The notes under the pieces: model-generated | Databases searched by the model: none | What the model was told of the DNA's origin: nothing | Seen by the model: the letters and a program-made list of their open reading frames with translations, nothing else | Translations under genes and position numbers: made by a program | Origin: Campanula takesimana | Lineage: Eukaryota; Streptophyta; Magnoliopsida; Asterales; Campanulaceae | Direction of reading: 5' to 3' | Length of the DNA stretch: 64,000 bases | Assembly: GCA_026119855.1 (NCBI GenBank) | Contig: JAOWBW010000364.1 | Span: forward strand, 372,001 to 436,000 | Part shown: in pieces, positions 1-9,271 of the stretch | How the letters are laid out: every line of letters begins with the position of its first letter | Position numbering within the stretch: the first letter of the stretch is position 1

Positions 1-150
1 GTTGCTTTCCTCGAGATTCCTGATCTTGGCTTCGAGACCGGCTAGGAAGTTCTGGAGGCTAGGGGGAATACTATTGAGAGTAGCCTCGGTGTTGAGCTCG
101 GCGGTACTGGCAGGAGGAGCAGAGGCTGAAGCTGAAGCAGGAGTTGACAT
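1..150 (-). CDS. N-terminus of a Tat-1 Gag-like protein (partial)
   Basis: A minus-strand ATG at 148-150 opens a frame that stays open for 50 codons to the window edge. The product starts MSTPASASASAPPAS and ends in a helix-prone stretch (LQNFLAGLEAKIRNLEESN). A low-complexity Ala/Ser/Pro start followed by a coiled-coil-prone segment resembles the N-termini of the other Tat Gag proteins in the window. It lies about 1.46 kb downstream of the primer binding site, after a structured leader. The plus-strand frame over the same bases is rich in Ala/Glu repeats and looks like a shadow. The assignment rests on position and composition, since the capsid and zinc-knuckle parts are outside the window. 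Confidence 0.55.
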   Translation of the reverse strand, partial: MSTPASASASAPPASTAELNTEATLNSIPPSLQNFLAGLEAKIRNLEESN

Positions 151-398
151 TGCTGATGACGAGACTGAGAACGCGGACGGAGTAGAAGCTTCACGTTGTA
201 GTCGACCACCCGAACGGATCCAAACTCGCTTTGCTGAAAGGTTCAAGGGCAATGAAGCTTTAGGAGAGGGGGAAGGCTCATGCAAAGTATATTTTAATTT
301 ACAAAAACATACATTATTTACATCCTAATTGGTTGGAAGGGGTACCCCTTTTTCGCAACTAGTTAGAAGACTACGATCAGTGGAGGCCATCATTACGT

Positions 399-467
399 CT
401 ATAGACCCCTCATTTTTCACCTGCATTGCACACCCCCAAACGGACAATTTGGGCGAGGGTCCTATAG
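399..467 (-). promoter_or_regulatory. Leader stem-loop upstream of Tat-1 gag
   Basis: Arms ctatagacccctc (399-411) and gagggtcctatag (455-467) are inverted repeats. Inside them a second pair, CCCAAA (435-440) and TTTGGG (448-453), flanks CGGACAA. The same layout with different but still complementary arm bases is found at 19516-19588 (Tat-3). Shorter versions occur at 7496-7527 (Tat-2) and 22897-22928 (Tat-4). It lies between the primer site and the gag start, so a role in packaging, dimerisation or translation of genomic RNA is possible but is inference. Confidence 0.55.
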
Positions 468-1129
468 GGCAAGCGGCTTCCACCAACCATCGGATCCTAC
501 GACTAACCCTCCCTTAAAGGCATTTAACGTGATGTCTATGTTACATCCTACGCAAGTTAATGATGAGCGGAGATCTTGACAATAAACACTCATCTCACCA
601 TGGCACGTCCCTTGTAGGGAAATCACTTTTTTGTGCACTTTCTCTCAAAGAACTCGATTCATCATTGACTTGGGGATGACTCGACATAGACAGCACGTTA
701 ATTGACTATTAAGAAAAAGCTAGCCAAACCAACCGGTCAAAACCTAGGTGTGTTACCTATACTAGTGTGGGCTGACACGGGTTAGGTAAAAGGTTCCCAC
801 CGCTCGCGGAACGTATACGGTGAGTGGAGTAGACGAGTGACTCGAAAAGAGGGCGACAGTAGCGCACAAATTCCTGCACATCGAATACTCCGGGTAATGG
901 GGACCTGTGCAGTGCTGACACGGACTAGTGGTAGTGTGTGGCAAGAAACTAATTCTTTTTAAGGAGAAAAGAGAAAAGCTTTTGATGTTAGGATGATGCA
1001 ATGCAATGCGTGAGAGAGGGAGAGAGAGCCATGTACAGGGGAGCATAGCAGAGTTTTGTTTGACCCTAATACTAAAGCGAAGATAACAAGGGTACAAGGA
1101 TACAAGGTATATACAAAGTACAAGTATTA

Positions 1130-1560
1130 ACATTGCGGGGTGCATGGGTGCATGTGTAAACATGGCAAGTATGTGAGGTGCATGTATAAACATGGCAAGT
1201 ATGTGAGGTGCGTGTGTAAACATGGCAAGTATGCGAGGTGCATGTGTAAACATGGCAAGGTTTGTGCATGTGTAAACATGGCAAGGTGTGTGCATGTGTA
1301 AACATGGCAAGTATGCGAGGTGCATGTGTAAACATGGCAAGTGTGTGCATGTGTAAACATGGCAGGTGTGTGCATGTGTAAACATGGCAGGTGTGTGCAT
1401 GTGTAAACATGGCAGGTGTGTGTGTGTGTAGACATGGCAGGTGTATGTAGGGTGCATGTGTAAACATGGCGGGTGTGTGCATGTGTAAACATGGCAAAGT
1501 GTGTGATGCATGTGAGAACATGTCAAAGTGTAAGGTGCATGTGAGAACATGGCAAGCATC
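1130..1560 (-). repeat. 25/30-bp minisatellite in the Tat-1 leader
   Basis: About fifteen tandem copies of a unit built on gtgtaaacatggcaggtgtg or gtgtaaacatggcaagtatg. The shorter unit is about 25 bp; the longer, about 30 bp, has an extra gaggt-type segment. Each unit contains CATGT-GTAA-ACATG, an inverted repeat. All three minus frames are open across it, giving His/Cys/Thr-rich products of 121-274 residues, as expected of a stop-free repeat and not evidence for a protein. Confidence 0.85.
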
Positions 1561-1611
1561 ATGATGTGAACGAAAGTTAGACCCACTAAGTTTGAAAAAG
1601 TTTCAAAGCAG

Positions 1612-1629
1612 TCCCCAGCAGAGTCGCCA
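1612..1629 (-). other. Primer binding site of Tat-1 (tRNA-Arg-like)
   Basis: The minus strand reads TGGCGACTCTGCTGGGGA one base after the LTR end (...ACA-G-TGG). This is complementary to a tRNA 3' end of the form TCCCCAG(C/T)(A/G)GAGTCGCCA, which I recognise as plant tRNA-Arg. tRNA-Arg priming is a known trait of Ogre elements. Confidence 0.75.
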
Positions 1630-1630
1630 C

Positions 1631-2524
1631 TGTGAATACCCCTTTCCGATGAAGCGACGCATGGGAAGTATCTTGTGATTATTTTTATTTACAAAGGGAA
1701 TATTCTTAACGACATTAAAATTATGATAGTCGCCACGCCGTTTTAATTAAAGCCAAAACATTGAAAAAAGCATTTTTAGTGGGTTCGGGGGTCAAATTAC
1801 AACAAGAGAAGAATATTGAACGTTATCACTCCTATTGCCCGAATGATCGGTCTTTCTATCATGATGCATGTGTTAGTAGTGTGTTAGTGATTTAGACCGG
1901 ATCCGAAGATTGCCTACGTTCCTCTCAATGTGAGAAGCTCAAGTCAGCGTAGTTCGTAGAGAATTAGAATAGGCAGAAGAATCGGGATCATGCATAATGA
2001 GGGGGGAATTACCTAAAGATTAGGGTTTAGAAATAGTTCCTAGATCATCCTCGGGTTGATGAACCCTCGATCATCATCGGCTATGAAATAACATATAATT
2101 ATGAAGATCGCAACCCTAAATATAGCATAAATAAGGTTTTAATCTATGAACACGATGAACATATGAAGAACATATTATGAACATATGAATGAGCATGCAA
2201 AGAATATGAAGAGACTATGAATAAACATGCAAGAACATGAATATAAAAGATCTACATTAAGAATAATGCAAGAACACGAAGAAATAGTTAGAAAACTTAC
2301 CTATGTTGGCAAGAAATAAACCTTGGATCTTCTTGACTTGATTCTTAAGCTAGGGTTTCACTGTTGCTTTATGGTAACCCTAAGTTGCCTATTTTGATGG
2401 ATTTTGTCATAAATGAGATATTTTGGGAATCCAGGACAAGTCTTTGCAAGGTTTCTAATTCCTATAAAGTCCTTGTATTTTTGGGAAAGTCCTAATAAAC
2501 TCATTTTCAGGTCGGGTACTAACA
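1631..2524 (-). repeat. Tat-1 5' LTR (about 0.9 kb)
   Basis: Minus-strand ends are TGTTAGTACC... and ...TATTCACA. It is largely collinear with the Tat-6 LTR (52848-53893). It lacks the roughly 200-bp segment that in Tat-6 holds a TATA-like box and two TGGCC-gcgt-GGCCA palindromes. It carries the CCTACG/CGTAG nested hairpin at 1911-1955 and a PBS-like TGGCGACT copy at 1728-1735. Confidence 0.75.
1911..1955 (-). promoter_or_regulatory. CCTACG/CGTAG nested hairpin, copy 1 (Tat-1 LTR)
   Basis: Outer arms CTACG (1914-1918) and CGTAG (1948-1952) enclose inner arms TCTCA and TGAGA separated by ATG. It is one of seven copies in the window whose arms change sequence but keep pairing. Confidence 0.6.
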
Positions 2525-2529
2525 GTGAC

Positions 2530-5500
2530 GTAAGTGATATCGTAGCCGGCGAGCATAAAATACCATTTGGCTATTCTTGTTGACATGAAAGGCTTTTCGA
2601 AGATGTAGCGGAGCGGGTCCACTTTTGCTACCAACTTGATTGGGAAGGCCTCCATGTAATGCTTGAGCTTTTGAGTAACCCAAACCAATGCAGCACAAGA
2701 CTTCTCTAAGACAGAGTAGTTCTTTTCAGCTCCTTGAAACCGGCGGCTGATAAAGTAGATAGCATTCTCTTTTGTGGAGTCTCGCTGTTCTTGTGCTAAC
2801 ATAGCCCCTAGGGCTTCATCAATGACAGTGAGATAGATCAAGAGAGGCTTCTCCTTGTGCGGTGGAACCAAAACTGGAGGGCATGTCAAGTAATGCTTCA
2901 CTTGGTCGAAGGCTTCTTGGCACACATCGGTCCATTCTAGAGCCACATTCTTTTTAAGTAGCTTGAAGATCGGCTCACACATGGAAGTGAGTTGGTGCAC
3001 AAATCGACTGATGTATTGAAGTCTGCCCATGAAACCATTGATTTCCTTCTGCGTCTTTGGGGGAGGCATGTCAATGATTGCCTTGATCTTGGAGGGATCG
3101 GCTTCAATTCCTCTTTCAGTGACCATGTAACCGAGAACCTTTCCTCTGACGACCCCAAAAGTGCACTTTGCGGGATTGAGTCTCATTTTGTGTTGTCGAA
3201 GTCTTTCAAATAATTTGCGAAGATCGATCAAATGTTGACCGTTGGTTCCCTTCGAATGGATGATCATGTCATCTATATAGACCTCGATCTCTTTATGAAT
3301 CATGTCATGGAATAGATCTGTAACAGCCCTTTGGTAAGTAGCCCCAGCGTTCCTTAGTCTGAACGGCATGACTGTGTAGCAGAAGGTCCCCCACGGAGTT
3401 GTGAAAGCTGTCTTGTGTTGATCGTCTTCGGACATGAGAATCTGATTGTAACCGACAAAACCGTCCACAAATGAGCGGACTTCATAGTTGGCAGTTGAAT
3501 CGACGAGCATGTCGATGTTTGGTAGTGGAAAATCATCTTTTGGGGAAGCTTTGTTCAAATCCTGGAAGTCCACACAAACCCGAACCTTGCCGTTTGCCTT
3601 TCTGACTGTCACAATGTTGGCTAGCCAAGTCGGATACTCAATGACTTTGATGAAACCCACACTGAGGAGCTTTTCAATCCCTTCTTTGACTTGTAGAGAC
3701 CATTCTGGCTTGATCTTTCGGAGCTTCTGCTTTACTAGCTTAGCGTCCTCTCTGATCGGAATTCTGTGCTCCGCAACTTTTCTGTCTAAACCCGGCATGT
3801 CTCTGTATGACCATGCGAATACATCCACAAACTCCTTGAGCAGTGCAGTCAATCTGTCTTTGTCATCCCCCTTGAAGAAGCTGCCAATCTTCGTTTCTTT
3901 CGGCTCTTCGTCGGTACCCAGATTAACAACATGCAATTCCTCATCAGCCCCTGGACCATTTTCACCACGACAACGAACCTGTTGAGCTAGTTCATTTAGG
4001 TATGTTATGTTTTCGTGGTCTATTTCATCATAATTTGAATCGTTATTAACTTGTTCATTAAATTCGTTATTAGTTAATTCATCATTTATGATGTTTGCAA
4101 TCTCGGGGTACTCAGAAATATCAAATTTTTCATTAGCAAAGAAAGGAAACACACGCTCGGCTATTGCCTCCATATCCTCTTGGGTGAGGGCATTAGAAAC
4201 ACTCTCGGACTCGAAAGTAAGTGTGAGCCCCTCTTCCTTTGTTGCTGTACGGGGTATGCAACCCATTTCTCGGATCAAGAAATCCTCGGATACTACGGGC
4301 CCCTTTGTTGAATACCAGTTGTTGATTGGCTCAGAGCTTGGCGGGATCTCACTGGTGGTTTCCTTTCTGACAACGGTGTCGTAGATGGCGTTGACTTGAC
4401 AATCATCTATGATGACAAATTCTTCGAACATGGAGGCTAGATCGGATAGTTCTTCCCCCACGGTAATCTCTACCTCGGACTCTATAGTCACTTTCTTGCC
4501 CCACCACTCTCGGGGTGACATTAGAGTAGGCTCCCTTTCTTGTGTCGGTATTTCACAATCAGTGAAGATCTCGAGACCGGGCTTTCAGACGCCCTTGTCG
4601 TTAACCCATGGTTCGGGAAAGATCATGTACGGAACATATTCCCCTTGGCGAACAAAATAACCGTTTAGTGTGTTGCGGTAAGGCCTCAAGTTGGGGATTT
4701 CATATTGTCGCCCTTCTTTGCGAGCTTGGGTCTTTTGATTCTTGATTGCTTGCTCGTATTTCAAGTCATCTTCGGTAGGCTCGTATCCCAGACCAAACTT
4801 GTTCTTGACAAAAGGAACTTCTACGGGGTGCAATATCCCTTGTTGATGTTTCCCTAGGCCTAGACTGGGAAAGTGATTCATGTTCCTCATCATGCGGAGG
4901 ATTTTTGGATTGCCGAGGGTCCATTGTCTGTTTCCCCCTTTGTTGTCAATGGTGTTGACGCCGGAGAGAGTGGCATCTTCTATCCCGTGTTGGACTTGGT
5001 GAACGGGTTGTCCCCCATTTCTGTGGATGGTGACATTCTCGGCCATAATGGTGACTATCTCGTCCCCATTTCTGATCTTGACACACTGATGGAGAGTGGA
5101 AGGTACCGCATTGGAACTGTGGATCCAAGGTCGGCCCAGAAGTAAGTTAAATGAAGCAGGGACATCAAGTACTTGGGACGGACATGATCATGCTTCCAAA
5201 TTCGATATCAACTTCTAACATTCCCATGACTGTACAGGCAGTGCTGTCGTACCCTCTAATAACTTGTGTGGAGGGTTGTAAATCGGAGCTTTTGAGCCCC
5301 AGTATGCCCATGACTCGGCTAGGCATTAAGTTGAGTGCAGAACCACCGTCTACTAGAAATCTTGAGATGGGTCTCTCCCTTGCCTTTACTTTGAGGTAGA
5401 TGGCTTCATTGTGTTCAGACCCAAATGGCGGGAGGTCCATGTCGGCAAAAGTGATGACATTGCCGAAGTGAATGTGACCTATCATTACTGTGAGGTCCTC

Positions 5501-5620
5501 GGGTGTCGTGTTGGGAGAGACTGATATGTCATCCAAGTTCTTGATGACGAGGTCTCGGTGTCTCTTTGATAATGCAATAAGGTCCCAGATGGATATGTTG
5601 GCTTGCGTTGAGTTGTGTTA
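2530..5620 (-). pseudogene. Tat-2 pol: protease, G-patch-like segment, reverse transcriptase, partial RNase H (broken)
   Basis: This would encode the catalytic polyprotein that matures Gag and copies RNA into DNA. The protease lies around 5165-5450, with active-site motif LVDGGSALN (D-G-G) and the flap-side LLLGRPWIH near 5140. A glycine-rich G-patch-like stretch (LGLGKHQQG ... FGLGYEP) follows near 4770-4870. Reverse transcriptase occupies roughly 3760-3170 and includes ASPKDDFPLPNIDMLVDS and the catalytic YIDD near 3280. RNase H begins near 2880 and stops at the Tat-1 insertion. The last 20 or so codons of the open frame (2455-2524) are Tat-1 LTR. Lesions: a frameshift near 5610 between gag and protease, another near 5165, and a TGA stop at 4585-4587 where Tat-4 has AGA. 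The YIDD motif is intact, but the gene cannot make one polyprotein. Confidence 0.8.
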
Positions 5621-7406
5621 ACAAAGGATCATCTAGTATGTCGTGTGCTTGCGATCTTTGAGAAGAGGTGTTGGTTGTTGCGGTATTGGGAGGGATTGCG
5701 CTCGTTGTTACTCGGCCACTGCGAGTGAGAACGTTCACGGTCCCTTGTAGCTTGTTCTTCCTATTCTCTAAGACTTCCCTCATAATCTCATCATAAGTCA
5801 CAACATAACAAGAATTATCAAGTTTATTCATATCATCGGAGCCCTCATTCACAATTGGGATCGAATGAGTGGTTCCTTCAAACTCTCCTACCTCTATTAC
5901 ATTGACACCACCGTCATTAAGGATTATGAATTCCTTCTTATCTATAAGGTCTTGGATGGTGTTGCGGATGGAGAAACAATCCTCGGTGAGGTGGCCAGTG
6001 CATTGATGGTAGTCACACCATTTGTGGTGGGCATGATTGGGACGGAGCGGTTGTGGTTGCTTGTACCCTTGAAGAGGAGTGATTTGTCCCTTGGCCTTTA
6101 GAGCTTCATAGGCCTCGGTGATGGTCATGCCATTGAGAGGAGTGTAGACGCGGTCGTTTTGGAACCGCTTGCCTTGTGGTGGAGGGACCTTCTTGTAATT
6201 CCCCTTGTCGGTAGTGACGGCATTGACAGAAGCCTCTTTGTTTGAACTAGAGGCGGCCTTGTATCGGTAAGTAGGAGTGGCCTTTTTAATCTCCTTGAGC
6301 AAGTCATCCATGCGTACCCCCGCCTCGTACATTTGGGAGAAGTCGGAGTAGCAAGCCCCACTTAGGTGGGTACGGAGATCAATCTTGAGACACTTGAGAA
6401 ATATGTCCATTTGCTCTTTTGTGTTTGGCCTCTCAACAATTTCAGAGAGCTTGTCATTCCATATCCTCGTGAAGTCAATGAAGGACTCATTGTCTCTTTG
6501 AGTGGTGTTCTCAAGCTCTTTCCTTATGGGCCGGTAAGTGGTGTTGCCTTGATATTGACTTTTGAAGGCAAGCATAGCGGCATCCCAATCAAGACAGACA
6601 GTGAGCGGGAGAGTTGCATACCAATTCTTTGCCGCCCCCTCGAGAGTGAGAGGAAAGCATTGAGCCATAACTTTTGGGGAGACCTTCTTCGGAACCATAG
6701 CCCAAATGTAAGTCTCGATGTGAGCCATCGGGCATGAGTTGCCCTTAAACTTGCTAATATCGGGCATCTTGAATTTGTCGGGGAGGGCGGCCATCGTGCT
6801 CATGAGGATGGATGACTGATAAAGGCTTGTGTTGGAGCCTTTTCCCATGTTGACGCCGTCGAATTTCTGATCAATGTAGGCCATGATGGAATCGACCATT
6901 TTGGGGTCGTTGTTGTCGGTGCTTGGTTTCCCCACTTTTTTGGTACGGGCACTGACATATGGGCTTTCAAACAAACCCTCAGTCCTCTCGGATTCCTCAT
7001 TGTCATTAACCCCCTTGTTCTTGGAGAGCTTGAGGAGCTTGGCTTTCAGTTGGTCAACCTCGGCCTCGTGGGCCTCCCTTTGACAGTCGACATGAGCTTG
7101 CCACAAGGATTCTTTAGTTTGAGCCTCTTGGTTAAGGGTAGAGACTTGTTGTTGGAGTGTTTGAACCATGGCAGAAAGCTGCTCGAGAGTCATGGCGTTG
7201 TTGGTGCTGGAGTCGCCGGCCATTGATGATGTAAAAGCTGTTGGAGAGATCGGTTCACGGACAAGCCTGTTGGATGAATCCCTGTATATGCGGAGAGTAC
7301 CAATCGGACCTATAATTGGAGAAGTAGCCCTTGTCAGTCTCGGTTCACACTTTCGGTCCATGAAGAGGTTGAGAACACACAGTTGGGCACACGACTCGAA
7401 CCACAT
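5529..7406 (-). CDS. gag: Tat-2 Gag (nucleocapsid-capsid protein)
   Basis: A 625-codon frame, or 565 codons if the conserved MAG at 7223 is the true start; Tat-4 has MAG at the matching place (23189). Gag packages element RNA and assembles cytoplasmic particles. After the start comes a coiled coil (MTLEQLSAMVQTLQQQVSTL), then a Lys-rich linker. The capsid-type domain covers about residues 195-385 of the longer form and includes LPDKFKMPDISKFKG and LEGAAKNWYATLPL. A single knuckle, CDYHQCTGHLTEDC (CX2HX4HX4C, a CHHC form), sits near residue 465 and is followed by IQDLIDKKEF. The frame ends in about 17 out-of-frame residues after a frameshift near 5610, so the Gag part itself is complete. Whether it is expressed cannot be seen. 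Confidence 0.8.
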   Translation of the reverse strand: MWFESCAQLCVLNLFMDRKCEPRLTRATSPIIGPIGTLRIYRDSSNRLVREPISPTAFTSSMAGDSSTNNAMTLEQLSAMVQTLQQQVSTLNQEAQTKESLWQAHVDCQREAHEAEVDQLKAKLLKLSKNKGVNDNEESERTEGLFESPYVSARTKKVGKPSTDNNDPKMVDSIMAYIDQKFDGVNMGKGSNTSLYQSSILMSTMAALPDKFKMPDISKFKGNSCPMAHIETYIWAMVPKKVSPKVMAQCFPLTLEGAAKNWYATLPLTVCLDWDAAMLAFKSQYQGNTTYRPIRKELENTTQRDNESFIDFTRIWNDKLSEIVERPNTKEQMDIFLKCLKIDLRTHLSGACYSDFSQMYEAGVRMDDLLKEIKKATPTYRYKAASSSNKEASVNAVTTDKGNYKKVPPPQGKRFQNDRVYTPLNGMTITEAYEALKAKGQITPLQGYKQPQPLRPNHAHHKWCDYHQCTGHLTEDCFSIRNTIQDLIDKKEFIILNDGGVNVIEVGEFEGTTHSIPIVNEGSDDMNKLDNSCYVVTYDEIMREVLENRKNKLQGTVNVLTRSGRVTTSAIPPNTATTNTSSQRSQAHDILDDPLLTQLNASQHIHLGPYCIIKETPRPRHQELG

Positions 7407-7495
7407 AAGAAAAAAGACTCTTTTTTTTATATATATAAGTCGGAGGGAATGGGTCCCTTTTGGGGTTTCTAAAAAGATAATGGAATCGTCACACT

Positions 7496-7527
7496 AGTAT
7501 ATAGACCATCTCGCGGTCCCATATACT
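7496..7527 (-). promoter_or_regulatory. Leader stem-loop upstream of Tat-2 gag
   Basis: Arms agtatatagacc (7496-7507) and ggtcccatatact (7515-7527) are near-perfect inverted repeats around a 7-base loop. The Tat-4 equivalent is 22897-22928. It lies within about 300 bases of the probable gag start. Confidence 0.6.
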
Positions 7528-8544
7528 CATCGGATTCCATCGCATTTGTGAATCCTACATGTGTCGGGATTAAACTAAATTAATGTAGTAAAGAATACAT
7601 GGGGGGACGGATTTTTTATTTTCATCCAAAATAACCACTTTTGGGGACGGATTTTTATTGCGTCCGTTTCAACATGTTGGCATGTATGATTTGAAAACAT
7701 TAGTTTAGGGAAATCTCGGTACATGGAAACCGACTTGGTCACGGAGTGTTAGACCCTAACTAGAATTGTGTGGTTTGTGCTCGGCTAAAGAGAGGCTTAA
7801 AGGTCATCCCCGGCATGTAGTCATGAACTACGCCACGGGCTGAGATTTACCGCTTCGAAAGAGCCAAGGTCGAGTGGAGCTTGAAACATTCTAGGACGGG
7901 CCTCGACGGGTTTGGGGTTGGACTTGTGCGACTCGATAGTGAGCAATTTATAGGAGTAATGTGCATGTAGTGTGAGGTCTGTCACGTGACAAAAAAAATT
8001 TATTTTTTTTTATTTTTTTTTAAAAGGAAAGATAAAAACACATAAGCATGTAAATTACAACTCCCGAATCACCCGTGTGACCGGTAAATAAAACACAAAA
8101 TTAAACAGTCCAAAGGGTTCAATTATGTTCTGATGCAGGCAATTGTGCCCACACCCACTGTTCTGTTAAGCACTGAAACCTGTTCTTGCCCTGTAAATTG
8201 GCCCAGAAGCGCACACCTCGGGCTAGCATTGTGGGAAGCGCGTGCCTGGCGCATTATATCTGGGAGGCGCCCGCTTCTGGGCTCACCTGTCAGATTATCA
8301 GAAACTTATGGACTCAGGGGATTGCCCTAGTCCTGATTGTGTGATGGAACCCCTACAATGTTTGCTAGCACGAAATAATAGGAAGAATAGGAAGAACACA
8401 TGGAAGGCGGGCAATTCTGGAACTTGACGCGGGACGCGCGCGCTTTGGACCATGAAGGTCCGAGGCGCAAGCTTCCCATGTCAATTTCCAGAATGCCCAG
8501 AAAAGTGAATTATGAACAGAAACACAAGTTGAACCCTCAACCAC
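7528..8544 (-). other. Tat-2 5' leader (no gene)
   Basis: Non-coding leader between the primer site and the stem-loop. It is homologous to the Tat-4 leader on the opposite strand. It contains an A/T homopolymer patch near 7990-8022 and two clusters of GC-rich palindromic motifs (8204-8280 and 8402-8477). I see no other feature. Confidence 0.6.
8204..8477 (-). promoter_or_regulatory. GC-palindrome clusters in the Tat-2 leader (3+3)
   Basis: Cluster one holds agaagcgcacacctc, gaagcgcgtgcctgg and gaggcgcccgcttctgg. Cluster two holds ggaaggcgggcaattc, ggacgcgcgcgctttgg and gaggcgcaagcttccc. Each has the form (G)AAGCG-x-CGCTTC or a degraded version. The inverted repeat GGACC-atgaa-GGTCC (8447-8461) sits in cluster two. 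The Tat-4 leader has the same 3+3 layout at 22033-22239. Confidence 0.5.
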
Positions 8545-8562
8545 TCCCCAGCGGAGTCGCCA
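8545..8562 (-). other. Primer binding site of Tat-2 (tRNA-Arg-like)
   Basis: The minus strand reads TGGCGACTCCGCTGGGGA, one base from the LTR end CTACA. This is a closer match to the tRNA-Arg 3' end than the Tat-1 site. Confidence 0.8.
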
Positions 8563-8563
8563 C

Positions 8564-9271
8564 TGTAGATACCCCGGGGGGACCACGGCTTGGCTAGAGC
8601 GCGTGAATTACCCTAGGATGTCTAATTGTGTTTTAGAGTCGCCACCCACGTTTTTGAGGAACGTAAGAAAACCAAATGTTTATGAGCCTAAGTTTGATTT
8701 ATGAAAATAGATATTCTTTGGGATGAGGGGTTCGGGGGTTAGGTTACGAAATGGGAAGTACTTAAACACCCATTTCGCCCGAGCAACGGCGGTCTTGTTT
8801 GTTCACAATTCACTTTTAAAGATAAATGCGTTCTTCCTATTAAAATGAGGATAAAAAGGGGTTTTAGAGTTAAAATGTAGGGAGATGACTCCTAGGCCAA
8901 TTCAATGTAATGAAAGGACCATTGGTGTCATGTCCCAAATGGTTTTGGGTGATTGCACATTTGATTGAAAGAGAAGAAGAAGAAGAATAAGAAGAAGAAG
9001 AAGAAGAATAAGAGAGAAATGCTTAAGACATTTACCTATAGTATCCTTCAAATAGAACCTCTTGTAAAGCCTTGAAGAAGAGGTTGAACACTTAGTTGAA
9101 GAAATACCAAGAAAAAGTCTAGGAAAGAAGTGAGTAGAAAGTCTAAAAGTAATGATGTCCAAGGTCCTCCTCCAATGATGGATTGGAGGGGTTTTTATAG
9201 TTGAAAAAAGACTATTTTTTGGAGCCAAACGGAGTCTCCAAGAAATCTTTCCCGGGCAAAATCATGTATAA
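8564..9271 (-). repeat. Tat-2 5' LTR, part nearest the leader
   Basis: This is the 3' portion of the LTR, ending GGTATCTACA on the minus strand. It holds a PBS-like TGGCGACTCT copy at 8635-8644, a GAA-type microsatellite near 8966-9016, and a TATA-like CTATAAAAA at 9192-9200. Tekay-1 interrupts it at 9271; the rest continues at 18073. Confidence 0.75.

Larger units (their letters stand above)
151..1611 (-). other. Tat-1 5' leader (no gene)
   Basis: About 1.46 kb between the primer site and the Gag-like start. It holds the stem-loop at 399-467 and the minisatellite at about 1130-1560. The remainder (470-1120) shows no convincing coding frame and no RNA gene. Long open frames over 762-1586 exist only because the minisatellite lacks stop codons. 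Confidence 0.6.
1..2529 (-). mobile_element. Tat-1: 5' part of a Tat/Ogre-type LTR retrotransposon
   Basis: Reading leftwards on the minus strand, the order is LTR (2524 to 1631), tRNA-Arg-like primer site (1629-1612), a long leader with a minisatellite, and the start of a Gag-like ORF at 150 that runs off the window. The outer LTR edge reads TGTTAGTACCC and abuts the reverse transcriptase/RNase H reading frame of Tat-2 at 2525-2530. Tat-1 is therefore inserted in Tat-2, with gtgac at 2525-2529 as the probable target duplication; its partner copy lies outside the window. The LTR family recurs at 52848-53893. Confidence 0.75.

Noticed and set aside
762..1586. Three overlapping minus-strand frames of 121-274 codons rich in His, Cys and Thr
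   Set aside because: They lie on the stop-free minisatellite and read repeats in every frame, with no domain or start context; treated as repeat shadows.
1612..1629. A tRNA-Arg gene fragment
   Set aside because: Only 18 bases match and they abut an LTR end, as for the other Tat elements; it is a primer binding site.
3488..3985. Plus-strand frame of 165 codons opposite Tat-2 reverse transcriptase
   Set aside because: It is antisense to clear reverse transcriptase coding sequence; a shadow frame.
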